A DNA stretch of 64,000 bases, taken from the NCBI RefSeq assembly GCF_036226525.1, contig NZ_CP108487.1:7936001-8000000 (forward strand). Reading direction: 5' to 3'. Positions 50,304 through 58,943 of the stretch are shown here, piece after piece. Within the stretch, counting starts at the first letter, position 1; each line of letters begins with the position of its first letter. A model generated the notes under the pieces. It ran no database searches. It was given only the letters and a program-made list of their open reading frames with translations, and was not told the DNA's origin. The stretch is from Kribbella sp. NBC_01245 (GTDB lineage Bacteria; Actinomycetota; Actinomycetes; Propionibacteriales; Kribbellaceae). Position numbers and translations under genes: made by a program.

Positions 50304-50915
50304 ATGCCATCAGTCGCCTTCGAGCCCCGGATCGTGCCCGATCCGCCGATCTGGCCGCAGTCCGTCGTGACCGTCGTTGGTAATCCGAAGCCCGCCTCGC
50401 GGACGGCGACCGCGGCAACCTCCGTGGCGGAGCTGCTGGCTTCCGAGCTCGGTGCGCCGTTCAAGGTCGATGCGCTGGTCGATCTCGTCACTTTCGCGCC
50501 CGCGTTGTTCCAGCAGGTGGGGGAGTCGGAGGACCAGATCGCCTTGGCCGACGCGATCGACCTGGCCACCTCGGCATCGGTGCTGGTGCTGGCGACGCCT
50601 GTCTACAAGGGCAGCTACACCGGTTTGCTCAAGTCGTTCCTGGACGTATTGCCACCACATGCGCTGGCCGGATCGGTCGTGGTCCCGGTGACGATCTCGG
50701 CGTCGCCCGCACATCGCCTGTTGGCCGACTTGCACCTGCGGCCGGTGCTGGCGGAGCTTGGGGCGAGTGTGCCCACACCTCCAGTGGCACTCGAGGAGCG
50801 CGACCTGGAAGACCTGCAGTTGGCGGTCTCCGCCTGGGTCCGGCACAACGCCGGCCTGGTCCAAGCCGCCACCATCGCCCTCCAACCCGTAGCCGAACCG
50901 ACCCCCGCCCGCTAG
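50304..50915 (+). CDS. NADPH-dependent FMN reductase (SsuE-like)
   Basis: A 203-residue flavodoxin-fold reductase that would supply reduced FMN to a monooxygenase. The FMN phosphate loop is VGNPKPASRTATAA near residues 26-39, and ATPVYKGSYTGLLKSFLD near 97-114 is the SsuE/MsuE signature. GGGAGA lies ahead of the ATG. The partner alkanesulfonate monooxygenase is not in the window. The 92-base leader contains a stretch that resembles the sulfur-control leader peptides of actinobacteria, but without a start codon. Confidence 0.88.
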   Translation: MPSVAFEPRIVPDPPIWPQSVVTVVGNPKPASRTATAATSVAELLASELGAPFKVDALVDLVTFAPALFQQVGESEDQIALADAIDLATSASVLVLATPVYKGSYTGLLKSFLDVLPPHALAGSVVVPVTISASPAHRLLADLHLRPVLAELGASVPTPPVALEERDLEDLQLAVSAWVRHNAGLVQAATIALQPVAEPTPAR

Positions 50916-51072
50916 CCGCAAACCCGCCGCTAGCCGCGACCCGCCGACGCTTGCGAGCTCGCCGCTTGACCCGAGCGTGCCGATAACCGTGTGCCCGTCG
51001 CTTGACGCGAACACGCTAGATAGACGCGCACCTAGGCCCGTGTGTCGAGCGGCCTGGCATGAGGGAAATGGT

Positions 51073-52017
51073 GTGCGTGCGGCCTTGGGTGCGTGGTTGG
51101 TTGAGGGGGTGGCCGAGACCGAGACCGAGACCGAGACCGATACCAAGACCGAGAGCGCCAGCGCGCGCGAGACCGTCAGCGCGACTCAGACCGGTAGCGA
51201 TAGCGAGGCCGTGGCGTCGCATGGGAAGGAGACGTTCTGCCTGAAGGCCGAGAGCGTCGGTGGGGCTGAGGGTGGTAGTGGGGAGTTTGCGGCGTTGGTG
51301 GGGCGGGTTGAGGGGGATGCGGGGGTGGTTGGGGTGGTGCTGAGTGGGTCGCGGGCTCGGGAAGGGACGGCTACTGAGTACTCCGACTACGACGTGTTGT
51401 TGGTGGTGGGGGATGAGGTGGGGGAGCGGTTGGATGGTGAGGCGCGGCGGGATGCGCGGTTGGATGTGTCGACGATGGCGTTGGGGGAGTTTCGGACGCA
51501 TGCGTTGGCGGGTTCTGGGGCTGAGTGGAATCGGTATGCCTTTAGGGGTGCCAAGGTGCTCAAGGACACTGCCGATGGGTTGATCGCTGGGCTGGTTGCG
51601 GAGAAAGGGCGGCTGGCGGAGGCTGAGGCGGGCCAGTTGGCGCCGGGAGTGCTTGATGCCTTTCTCAACAGCGTGTATCGCTGTCTGAAGAACGACCGCG
51701 ATGGGAACGAGGTCGGCGCCCGGATGGATGGGGCTGAGGCCATCCCTCACTACCTCACGTACGTCTTCGCTTTGCACGGTCGGGTTCGGCCGTACAACAA
51801 GTACCTGGCTTGGGAGTTGGAGCGCTATCCGCTGAGTCGGCCGGAGCGGGGGCGCGATGAGCTGCTGTCGCGGTTGGTGCGGGTGTATTTCGACGATGTG
51901 GCTCAGGTTGTTCGGGAGCTCTTCAGGGAGTTGGAGCCGCACGCGCGGGCGGCCGGACATGGTGGGGTTCTAGATGCCTGGGGCAACGACCTCGTCTTCA
52001 TGCGAGGCGGTGCGTAA
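51073..52017 (+). CDS. Nucleotidyltransferase-fold protein with repetitive acidic N-terminus
   Basis: A protein of about 314 residues from the GTG at 51073, which has GAGGGA suitably upstream; another GTG at 50977 is in frame but less likely. The NTP-transferase core starts with GVVGVVLSGSRAREGTATEYSDYDVLLV (cited by its ends): the GS motif and the DxD (SDYDV) are intact, so it should be catalytically active. The C-terminal half is helical (AFLNSVYRCLKNDRDGNEVGARM) as in the aminoglycoside-type transferases. The first 60 residues are low complexity, encoded in part by tandem GAGACC hexamers (51115-51156). The substrate is unknown. GC at third positions looks more G-rich than the neighbours. 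Confidence 0.75.
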   Translation: MRAALGAWLVEGVAETETETETDTKTESASARETVSATQTGSDSEAVASHGKETFCLKAESVGGAEGGSGEFAALVGRVEGDAGVVGVVLSGSRAREGTATEYSDYDVLLVVGDEVGERLDGEARRDARLDVSTMALGEFRTHALAGSGAEWNRYAFRGAKVLKDTADGLIAGLVAEKGRLAEAEAGQLAPGVLDAFLNSVYRCLKNDRDGNEVGARMDGAEAIPHYLTYVFALHGRVRPYNKYLAWELERYPLSRPERGRDELLSRLVRVYFDDVAQVVRELFRELEPHARAAGHGGVLDAWGNDLVFMRGGA

Positions 52018-52018
52018 A

Positions 52019-52119
52019 GGCGAGGCGGCGAGTGAAGGCGAGGCGGCGAGTGAAGGCGAGGCGGCGGGTAGGGCGAGGCGGCGCGTGGGGCGAGGCGGCG
52101 GGTAAGGCGAGGTAGCGCG
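52019..52119. repeat. 17/18-bp minisatellite downstream of the nucleotidyltransferase gene
   Basis: Five copies of GGCGAGGCGGCGnGTnA (two of 18 and three of 17 bases) start at 52019, 52037, 52055, 52072 and 52089, and a degenerate sixth unit ends at 52119. The last codons and the TAA stop of the gene (52001-52017) look like a diverged unit, so the repeat begins inside the coding sequence. Confidence 0.85.
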
Positions 52120-52123
52120 ACAG

Positions 52124-52158
52124 CCTGAGCCCGAGCCGGGGGCCGGGTCGGGCTCAGG
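52124..52158. terminator. Hairpin between convergent nucleotidyltransferase and exporter genes
   Basis: CCTGAGCCCGA at 52124-52134 pairs with TCGGGCTCAGG at 52148-52158, an 11-base perfect stem with a GC-rich loop. It lies between two converging stop codons and can serve both. Confidence 0.7.
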
Positions 52159-52175
52159 GTGGGGGAGAGGACGGG

Positions 52176-54677
52176 TTAGTCGGCGCGGGCGGCGGCTTGG
52201 GCGGGGTGGGAGCGGAGGGAGAGGGTGGTTGGGAGGAGGGTGGCGGTGAGGGTTAGGAGGATGGCGGTGGCGGCGATGCCCAGGTAGATCCAGATCGGGC
52301 CGCTGGGGAGGGCCGAGCCGGAGAGGGATTGGCTGAAGGGGAGGAGGCAGGCGACGGCTACCAAGGTGCCGAGGGCGAGGCCGACGGCGGCTACCAGGAG
52401 GGCTTCGGTTGTCATCATGCGGAGTACCTGCAGGCGGGTTGAGCCGGTCAGGCGTTGCAGCGCGAACTCGCGACGGCGTCGTACGGTCGAAGAGGCGAGT
52501 GTGTTGAGGACCGCGACCGCCGTGTAGGCGATGATCATGCCGACCAGTAGGTAGTTCACCCACGCTTGGGTTTGCAGGCCTTCTTGGTTGCTCTTGATCA
52601 ACGACTGCCGATCCGCGAGTACGACACCCGGCGGCAGCGAGGCGAAGGCCGGCTGGGCGCCGGGTTCGGCGCGGATCAGGATCTGGTCCGCCAGACCGTT
52701 GGTCGTGTGCGAAGCGAGGAAGGTCGCCGGGAGCAGCAGAGTTTCGTAGCCACGCCGAGCCTCGTACGTCGCGACTACCCGCAGGTCGACGCGAGTGCCA
52801 TCGCCGAGAGTCATGGTGATGGTCGAACCCGGCTGCCGGTCGATCTTCTTGGCCAAAGTGGTCGGCAGCGCCACGGTCGACCCGGTCAACGCCTGCAGGG
52901 ATCCCGAGGCCACTGTGACCTGGGTGGTGCCGTCGTTGCCGATGCCTTGCAGGGGCCAGCCGTCTTCGGTTCGGCCGCGCGCGGGTTCGTCGATCACGCC
53001 GAGGCTGCGTACGTAAGGGGAGGCGCTCGCCACGCCGGGCGTACGTCGTACCGTGTCGAGCAGGTCCGGGGTCAGGCCGCCGGTGGTCGAGACCAGGACC
53101 GCGTCCGCGCGGAGGTCCGCGGTGAAGGCCTTGTCGGCAGCGTCTACCGAAGTCGTCTGCATGTAGAGGTTGGCCGTCGCGATACCGGTGGCCAGCATGA
53201 CCGGCATCACCGCGGCGGACATCGCGACAGTGCGGGCGGTGACGTTGCGTATGGCGAGCCGCCCGTTGACGCCGGCCATCGCCTGCACGGGCCAGCGCAC
53301 CAACGCGAGCACGGCGCCCGTCATGGCCGGACCGAGCAACGCGACACCGATCGCCAGGCACAACACCGCGGGTCCGGCCGTCGCGCTCGCCAGCGGACCG
53401 CTCATCACGGTGGCGGTGATGATCAGCAATGCGGCGGCACCGCCGAGGAAGAGCAGACCGGCGACCAAACGCGTCCAGGTGAACCACTTCCGGCCGAGAC
53501 CGGCTTCCGTGAGGGCCTCCACCGGGCGGGCCTTCCCGGCGCGACGTCCGGCGATCACGGCCGCGCCGAAGGCCGCGAGTACGGCCGCACCGGCACCGGC
53601 GATGAGCGGGATCCACCCTTGCTCGTAACTGATCAGCGGCGACGTCACGCCCTGAGACGCGAGCCGATCGAAGAGGAACCGCCCGAGCGCAAGCCCCGGC
53701 AGACAACCGATCAACACGGCAGGCAGCGAAACGACCATGGCCTCACCGAGGACCATCCGGCGTACCTGCCCGGGCGTGGTGCCGATCGTGCGCAGCAACG
53801 CGAGTTCCCGCTGCCGCTGCTGCGTGGACAGCGTCAAAGTCGAGGCGACCACGAACATCATCGTCATCGCGGCGATACCGCCGAGCGAGCCGGCCAACGC
53901 GATCAGGTTCTCCCGATCGGCGAACTCGGGATGTTCCGCGAGCCCGCGTTCCGTGCCCTGCAAGGCGACAGCCCGGCCCGAGACGGCCGAGTCGATCTGC
54001 TTGCGAAGCGCGGTGATATCGGTGCCGGGAGCAACGGTCACGCCGATCGCGTCGAGCTGACCCGGCCGTCCGGACAACCGCGAGGCCTCGGCGGCGGTGA
54101 AGAAGCTGGCTGCCGCAGGGCCGTCGGCGATGCCGCGAAGAGTAAAGCTACGGGGCTCACCGCGAACGAGTAGACGTACCGAAGACCCTGGCGAAGCCTT
54201 CAGACGTGTGGCGGTCGCGGAGTCGAGTACGACGTCCCCGCGCCGCGCAGGCGCCGTACCAGTGACAAGGCGGTACGGCGCGAGACTGGCCGCCGCCCAG
54301 TTGTGGCCGAGCCCCGGCGCCGTACCGGACAAAGGCTGGTTGTTGTCCAGGGCAACGGCTGGGAACGAGATGTCGGGAATGGCCGCCGTGACGCCGCGGA
54401 CGGCGCTCACGATGGGAACAAGGTCAGAGGAGAGCCGGACCCGCTCGGGTAGCGGGACAGCGTGGGTTTCGTCGCCGGCCTGCCAGCGATGGCTTTGCTC
54501 GGCCGCGACCACGATCGGCGCGGCGGCGTACCGCTCGGCGGGGATGTTGGACCGGATGCCGGTCTCCATCAGACCGCCACAAGCCATCACGATCGCGGCG
54601 CCGAGGGCTACCGCGACGAAGGTGGCGACAAATCCACCTTTGCGATAACGCAGCGTACGAAGGGCGAGGCGGATCAT
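52176..54677 (-). CDS. FtsX-like ABC exporter permease (MacB/YknZ type), double FtsX domain
   Basis: An 833-residue membrane protein. It begins with the typical MIRLALRTLRYRKGGFVATFVAVALG, cited here by its ends, followed by a large extracytoplasmic domain, a first FtsX block (three spans near 255-390), a central span region near 430-470, a second extracytoplasmic domain and a second FtsX block near the end (LNTLASSTVRRRREFALQRL and so on). The gene overlaps the ATPase by four bases. Such exporters move peptides, lipids or antibiotics or act mechanically on the envelope; no substrate is evident. Confidence 0.92.
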   Translation of the reverse strand: MIRLALRTLRYRKGGFVATFVAVALGAAIVMACGGLMETGIRSNIPAERYAAAPIVVAAEQSHRWQAGDETHAVPLPERVRLSSDLVPIVSAVRGVTAAIPDISFPAVALDNNQPLSGTAPGLGHNWAAASLAPYRLVTGTAPARRGDVVLDSATATRLKASPGSSVRLLVRGEPRSFTLRGIADGPAAASFFTAAEASRLSGRPGQLDAIGVTVAPGTDITALRKQIDSAVSGRAVALQGTERGLAEHPEFADRENLIALAGSLGGIAAMTMMFVVASTLTLSTQQRQRELALLRTIGTTPGQVRRMVLGEAMVVSLPAVLIGCLPGLALGRFLFDRLASQGVTSPLISYEQGWIPLIAGAGAAVLAAFGAAVIAGRRAGKARPVEALTEAGLGRKWFTWTRLVAGLLFLGGAAALLIITATVMSGPLASATAGPAVLCLAIGVALLGPAMTGAVLALVRWPVQAMAGVNGRLAIRNVTARTVAMSAAVMPVMLATGIATANLYMQTTSVDAADKAFTADLRADAVLVSTTGGLTPDLLDTVRRTPGVASASPYVRSLGVIDEPARGRTEDGWPLQGIGNDGTTQVTVASGSLQALTGSTVALPTTLAKKIDRQPGSTITMTLGDGTRVDLRVVATYEARRGYETLLLPATFLASHTTNGLADQILIRAEPGAQPAFASLPPGVVLADRQSLIKSNQEGLQTQAWVNYLLVGMIIAYTAVAVLNTLASSTVRRRREFALQRLTGSTRLQVLRMMTTEALLVAAVGLALGTLVAVACLLPFSQSLSGSALPSGPIWIYLGIAATAILLTLTATLLPTTLSLRSHPAQAAARAD

Positions 54678-55480
54678 CGGACCTCACCACCAGAAACCAC
54701 AGCAAGGGCAGGGGAACGGTCGGCCCAGGCGCCGAGGTGGGTCATCCGGTCCGCGATCTGCTCGGCCGTCGGGGCGATCAGGCTGCCGACCAGAACGCCG
54801 TCGGCGAGGAAGACGACCTGATCGGCGTACGACGCGGCGACCGGGTCGTGCGTCACCATCACCACGGTCTGGCCGTCGGTGTGTACCGGTCCGCGCAGGA
54901 GGTCGAGTACGTCAGCGGCGGTCCGGGTGTCGAGGGCGCCGGTCGGTTCGTCGGCGAAGATCACCGCGGGCCGTGCGACCAGCGCGCGAGCGATCGCGAC
55001 TCGTTGCTGCTGGCCACCGGACAACTCGGCCGGCCGGTGCTTGTGCCGGTCGCCGAGTCCGACCCGGTCCAGTACGGCGGCGACGGCCCGGCGGTCCGGA
55101 TGGCGGCCGCCGAGTTCGAGCGGCAGCGTGACGTTCTGCCAGACCGTCAACGCGGGCAGCAGGTTGAACGCCTGGAAGATGAAACCGACTCGGTCGCGGC
55201 GCAGCCTGGTCAGCTGGGCCTCCTTCAACTCGGCCAGCGGCGTGCCGTCGATCGACACCGACCCGGAGGTGGGCCGATCCAGGCCGGCCGCGCAATGCAG
55301 GAAGGTGCTCTTACCGGACCCCGACGGGCCCATCACAGCAGTGAAAGTGCCCCGGGCGAAGCCGATGGTCACCCCGTCGAGCGCGGCGACGGCATTACCG
55401 CCGCGACCGTAGACCCGGCGTACAGCCTGCAACGCCACCGCGTCCACCGCATCGGTCCCGCGCTCGTACTTGTTTCTCAT
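54674..55480 (-). CDS. MacB/LolD-type ABC ATP-binding protein
   Basis: A 268-residue ATPase partner of the FtsX-like permease. Walker A is GPSGSGKST, the signature LSGGQQQRVAIARALVA, and Walker B VIFADEPTGALD; RVGFIFQAFNLLPALTV is the Q-loop region typical of the MacB/LolD group. The ATG at 55480 has GAGGGG upstream; an in-frame start 29 codons earlier has none. The end overlaps the permease start (ATGA). Confidence 0.93.
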   Translation of the reverse strand: MRNKYERGTDAVDAVALQAVRRVYGRGGNAVAALDGVTIGFARGTFTAVMGPSGSGKSTFLHCAAGLDRPTSGSVSIDGTPLAELKEAQLTRLRRDRVGFIFQAFNLLPALTVWQNVTLPLELGGRHPDRRAVAAVLDRVGLGDRHKHRPAELSGGQQQRVAIARALVARPAVIFADEPTGALDTRTAADVLDLLRGPVHTDGQTVVMVTHDPVAASYADQVVFLADGVLVGSLIAPTAEQIADRMTHLGAWADRSPALAVVSGGEVR

Positions 55481-55616
55481 GATCGCCCCTCGGTTCGCGT
55501 CGTACTTCGTCAGCGCGACCGACGCTACGGATCCGCGACCGGCGTCCCCAGGGCGCTGAACCGCCATCAGGGGTAGACAAAACTCCCCAACAGACTGGCG
55601 CCAAACGCCAGCGGGG

Positions 55617-56210
55617 TCAGGCGAAGAGAGCGGCGAAACCCGCGCTATAGCTGGCAGGAGTCACATCGCCAAGGATCAGCCGCTGCAGGATGAACCCCGG
55701 GATGAGCCCGAACAGCACCTGCGCGACCTCTTCCGAATCAGCGTCCGCGGCGATCGTGCCATCGGCCTTCGCGCGATCGGCCACCTCGACGAAGCGCCCG
55801 CGCAGCATCGCGTACTTCCCGCTGGCCGTGGCCATGATCGCGTCGTTGTGCAGCGCCTCGGCCCAGGCCTGGACGCCGACGCGGGTGACGTCGCCGTCCG
55901 GGTGATCGGCGACCTCGACGACGTACTCCAAGGCACTGCGCAGGGCCGCGACCGGGGTGACCGGCTCGGTGCTGGAAAGGATCGCGCGGAAGACCTGGTC
56001 GACCGAGCCGAGGGCCTCGTCGGCGATGGCCGCGACCAACTCGTCCTTGCTCTTGAAATAGCTGTAGACGGCACCTGCGGACAGGCCGGAGGCGCTGATG
56101 ACATCGGCCATCGTCGTCTTGTGGAAGCCCTGCCGGATCACACATTGCCGCGCGGCCATCACGATCTGGCTGCGCCTGGCAGTGCGGTGTTCGTCAGTGA
56201 CCTTGGGCAT
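55617..56210 (-). CDS. TetR-family repressor
   Basis: A 197-residue regulator with a classical HTH (ARQCVIRQGFHKTTMADVISASGLSAGAVYSYF cited by its ends, residues about 20-52, then KSKDELV). The ligand domain is helical and ends GFAALFA. It is divergent from a polytopic membrane protein, and two similar dyads at 56225-56238 and 56282-56296 lie between them. The likely role is repression of both genes, relieved by an exported compound. The start MPKVTDEHRTARR is supported by its position just before the conserved domain. Confidence 0.88.
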   Translation of the reverse strand: MPKVTDEHRTARRSQIVMAARQCVIRQGFHKTTMADVISASGLSAGAVYSYFKSKDELVAAIADEALGSVDQVFRAILSSTEPVTPVAALRSALEYVVEVADHPDGDVTRVGVQAWAEALHNDAIMATASGKYAMLRGRFVEVADRAKADGTIAADADSEEVAQVLFGLIPGFILQRLILGDVTPASYSAGFAALFA

Positions 56211-56224
56211 GGCGTGAACAATAA

Positions 56225-56296
56225 AACGAATGTCCGTTCTTGACAAGTAAGCCCCTCGCTGCCAGGCTCGAAATCCAAGAGAACGAGCATTCGGTT
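56225..56296. promoter_or_regulatory. Pair of TetR-type operators in the tetR/membrane-protein gap
   Basis: AACGAATGTCCGTT at 56225-56238 has AACG/CGTT arms. AACGAGCATTCGGTT at 56282-56296, read on the other strand (AACCGAATGCTCGTT), matches it closely around GAATG-nn-CGTT. One copy lies close to each divergent start, so the regulator could control both genes in a mirrored way. Confidence 0.6.
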
Positions 56297-56308
56297 TAGG
56301 AGACAGCG

Positions 56309-57316
56309 ATGACAGCGGACCCCTCCGTAATCCCGACGGAGTCCCCCAAGGAAGGCCCACCGAAGGCGGAGCGCAAGCCGCCCGTCGCCGCGGTGGTCAC
56401 GCTGCTGACGGTGGTCCTGACCGTGCTGCTGATCGCGTTCGCCTGGCCCGCCACCCGTTCCGCGCCGCGGGATCTGCCGATCGCCATCGCGGCGCCAGCG
56501 CCGGTCGCAGCCCAGATCACCACGGCGCTGAACGGCGCGATGCCCGGCGCCTTCGAACTGAAGACCGAGGCCAACCGCGACGCCGCGGTCGAGGCGATAA
56601 AGGACCGCGAGGTGTACGGCGCGATCGTGGTCGGCGAGAAGGGGCCCGAGGTGCTGACCGCCTCGGCGGCGAGCCCGGCCGTCGCGCAGATCCTCACGCA
56701 GCTCGCGACCAGGCTTGCCCAGCAGCAGCCCGGCACGGTCATTCCCGTCACTGACGTGGTCCCGGTGCCGGCGGACGATCCCCGAGGTGCCGGTTTGGCC
56801 GCGGGCGCGTTGCCGTTGGTGCTCGGCGGGATCCTGGCCGCGGTGGCGTTGACCCAGCTCGTCAGCGCAGGCGCTCGCCGGATCGTGGGCGCGTTGGCCT
56901 TCTCCGTGACGGGTGCCCTCGCGCTCACCGCCGTACTGCAGTATTGGCTCGGCTCGCTCGGCGGCAACTACTGGGCGAACGCCTCGATCATCGCGTTTTC
57001 GGTGGCGGCCATCTCGGTGACCCTGCTCGGCCTCGAATGGTTGCTCGGATCACCGGGTCTCGGTCTCGGCGCCGCCACGATGATGCTCCTGGGCAATCCG
57101 TTGTCGGGTCTGGCCAGTGCGCCGGAGATGCTGCCGAGTGGCTGGGGAGCTTTCGGGCAATACCTGCCGCCGGGAGCAGCTGGTACGGCGCTTCGCTCGG
57201 TCTCGTTCTTCGATGGCGCCGGTGTGGGTCGTTCGTTGCTGGTGCTGGCCGCCTGGCTGGCCTTCGGTCTGATCCTGGTCGCGATCGCCTCCGCGCGCAG
57301 CCGCCGCACCACCTAG
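56309..57316 (+). CDS. Polytopic membrane protein, ABC-2/YhgE-like permease
   Basis: A 335-residue protein. A charged N-terminal tail is followed by one membrane span (about 27-47), an extracytoplasmic domain of about 110 residues (DLPIAIAAPAPVAAQITTAL, AIVVGEKGPEVL) and five further spans in the second half. This topology, with one span, an outside domain and a membrane block, is that of YhgE/Pip-like and ABC-2 export permeases. No ATPase gene is adjacent. The divergent TetR and the two dyads indicate inducible expression, so it may be an efflux component. Confidence 0.75.
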   Translation: MTADPSVIPTESPKEGPPKAERKPPVAAVVTLLTVVLTVLLIAFAWPATRSAPRDLPIAIAAPAPVAAQITTALNGAMPGAFELKTEANRDAAVEAIKDREVYGAIVVGEKGPEVLTASAASPAVAQILTQLATRLAQQQPGTVIPVTDVVPVPADDPRGAGLAAGALPLVLGGILAAVALTQLVSAGARRIVGALAFSVTGALALTAVLQYWLGSLGGNYWANASIIAFSVAAISVTLLGLEWLLGSPGLGLGAATMMLLGNPLSGLASAPEMLPSGWGAFGQYLPPGAAGTALRSVSFFDGAGVGRSLLVLAAWLAFGLILVAIASARSRRTT

Positions 57317-57332
57317 GCGCGGACCTGGCAAT

Positions 57333-57361
57333 GGTGACCGTACCCGTAGGCGGCGGTCACC
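57333..57361 (+). terminator. Short hairpin after the membrane-protein gene
   Basis: GGTGACCG at 57333-57340 and CGGTCACC at 57354-57361 form a perfect eight-base stem, 17 bases after the stop codon. Confidence 0.55.
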
Positions 57362-57416
57362 GGCCGTCAGCGGCCAGGGTGATCGGATTGTTACGTCAAA
57401 GTCCCGCTGGGGCGGC

Positions 57417-57428
57417 GACAACGTTGTC
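57417..57428. promoter_or_regulatory. LacI-type operator upstream of the third sugar ABC operon
   Basis: GACAACGTTGTC is a perfect 12-base palindrome with a central CG, as in many actinobacterial LacI-family sites (AACGTT core). A weaker version, GACAACGATTGCC, lies at 57517-57529, 15 bases before the binding-protein start. No LacI gene lies next to the operon, so the repressor must be encoded elsewhere. Confidence 0.65.
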
Positions 57429-57543
57429 TGCCAACCATTGACTTCGGCCGTCGGAGCCTCCTAAGTTCACGGACTAGGCCGACTGTTTTCCCTGCGGTCG
57501 AGCGGCCCGACGCGATGACAACGATTGCCAGAAGGTGGACGAG

Positions 57544-58941
57544 ATGGTCCTGAGGAACGGTTTCAAGCGGGCGGGAATCCTCGCCACAGGTGCGGTCTTG
57601 CTGGCGCTGTCGGCCTGTGGTCAGGGTTCGACCACCAAGCAGCCCGACGCCGGCGGATCGCAGAGCTCCGGCCCGGCGAATATCAAGATCGCCTACCAGC
57701 AGTGGGGCCCCGGCACGGTGATGAAGAAGTTCCTCACCGCGGCGAAGGCCGAGTACGAGGCGGCGAACGCGGGCTCGACCGTCGAGATCGTGCCGATCGT
57801 GGCCAGTGAGAACGACTACTACACCAAGATTCAGTTGATGATGCGGTCGCCCAACACCGCGCCGGACATCGTCTACGAGGACACCTTCCTGATCAACTCC
57901 GACATCACCGCGGGGTATCTCAAGCCGCTTGACGACTACATCAAGGGCTGGGAGGACTGGAACCAGTTCGAGGAGACCGCCAAGGGTGCGGCCAAGGGCC
58001 AGGACGGCAAGATCTACGGCATTCCGGACGGTACGGACACCCGCGCCCTTTGGTACAACAAGCAGATCTTCGCCAAGGCGGGTCTGCCGGCCAACTGGAC
58101 TCCGAAGACCTGGGACGAGGTACTGGCGGCCGCTCGCACCATCAAGGAGAAGGTGCCGAACGTCATCCCGCTGAACGTCTACTCGGGTAAGCCGATGGGT
58201 GAAGCCTCTGCGATGCAGGGCATGGAGATGCTGCTCTACGGCACCAAAGACACCCTCTACAACTTCGACCAGGCCAAGTGGGTTGTAGGCAGCCAGGGCT
58301 TCAAGGACTCTCTCGGCTTCGTCAAGACGATCTTCGACTCGGGACTGGCCCCGCAGCCCAAGCAGTCTCTCGACCCGAACTGGGGCAACAAGGTCGGTAG
58401 CGACCTGCTGCCCAACGGGAAGCTAGCCATCGCTCTGGACGGCTCCTGGCTCTACAACAACTGGATGAAGTCCGGTGCGAAGCCCTGGCCGCAGTGGTCC
58501 GAGGTGCTCGGTCAGACCGCTATGCCGACTCAGGACGGCAGTGGCAAGGGCAAGGTCTCGCTGTCGGGTGGTTGGACTTGGGCCATCCCCGCCAAGTCGA
58601 AGGCGCCCGACGCCGCGTGGAAGTTCATCCAGACGCTGCAGACTCAGAAGAACGCGACGCGCTACGCCACCGAAGGCGCCCAGATCGCCGTACGTAAGGA
58701 CGTCGCGGCTGACCCGGGCTACAAGTCCTCGGCCAAGAGCACGCAGTTCTTCACCGACCTGGTGTCGGTCACGGTCTACCGCCCGGCACTGCCGGAGTAC
58801 CCGAAGGTCTCCAACGAGATCATCACCGCGATGGAGGCCGTGATGACCGGCCAGTCGTCACCTGAGGATGCCGCGAAGAACTATGACGAGGCCGTCGAGA
58901 GCATCGTCGGCAAGGACAAGACGACCACCGAGAGCCAGTAG
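57544..58941 (+). CDS. Sugar ABC transporter substrate-binding lipoprotein (CUT1, second system)
   Basis: A 465-residue binding protein. The signal peptide ends with the lipobox ALSAC, anchored cysteine at residue 25. Family 1 landmarks include PDIVYEDTFLINSD, KIYGIPDGTDTRALWYNK and KLAIALDGSWLYNNWM. The ATG at 57544 has AAGG eight bases upstream; a GTG three codons earlier is possible. It is the first gene of a three-gene operon with two permeases. The ligand is probably a disaccharide or oligosaccharide, in view of the LacI-type operator. Confidence 0.92.
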   Translation: MVLRNGFKRAGILATGAVLLALSACGQGSTTKQPDAGGSQSSGPANIKIAYQQWGPGTVMKKFLTAAKAEYEAANAGSTVEIVPIVASENDYYTKIQLMMRSPNTAPDIVYEDTFLINSDITAGYLKPLDDYIKGWEDWNQFEETAKGAAKGQDGKIYGIPDGTDTRALWYNKQIFAKAGLPANWTPKTWDEVLAAARTIKEKVPNVIPLNVYSGKPMGEASAMQGMEMLLYGTKDTLYNFDQAKWVVGSQGFKDSLGFVKTIFDSGLAPQPKQSLDPNWGNKVGSDLLPNGKLAIALDGSWLYNNWMKSGAKPWPQWSEVLGQTAMPTQDGSGKGKVSLSGGWTWAIPAKSKAPDAAWKFIQTLQTQKNATRYATEGAQIAVRKDVAADPGYKSSAKSTQFFTDLVSVTVYRPALPEYPKVSNEIITAMEAVMTGQSSPEDAAKNYDEAVESIVGKDKTTTESQ

Positions 58942-58943
58942 CG

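Noticed and set aside
52019..52119. Short repeats considered as an origin or iteron cluster
   Set aside because: They are GC-rich, have no AT-rich unwinding region, no DnaA boxes and no replication gene nearby; a minisatellite at a gene end fits better.
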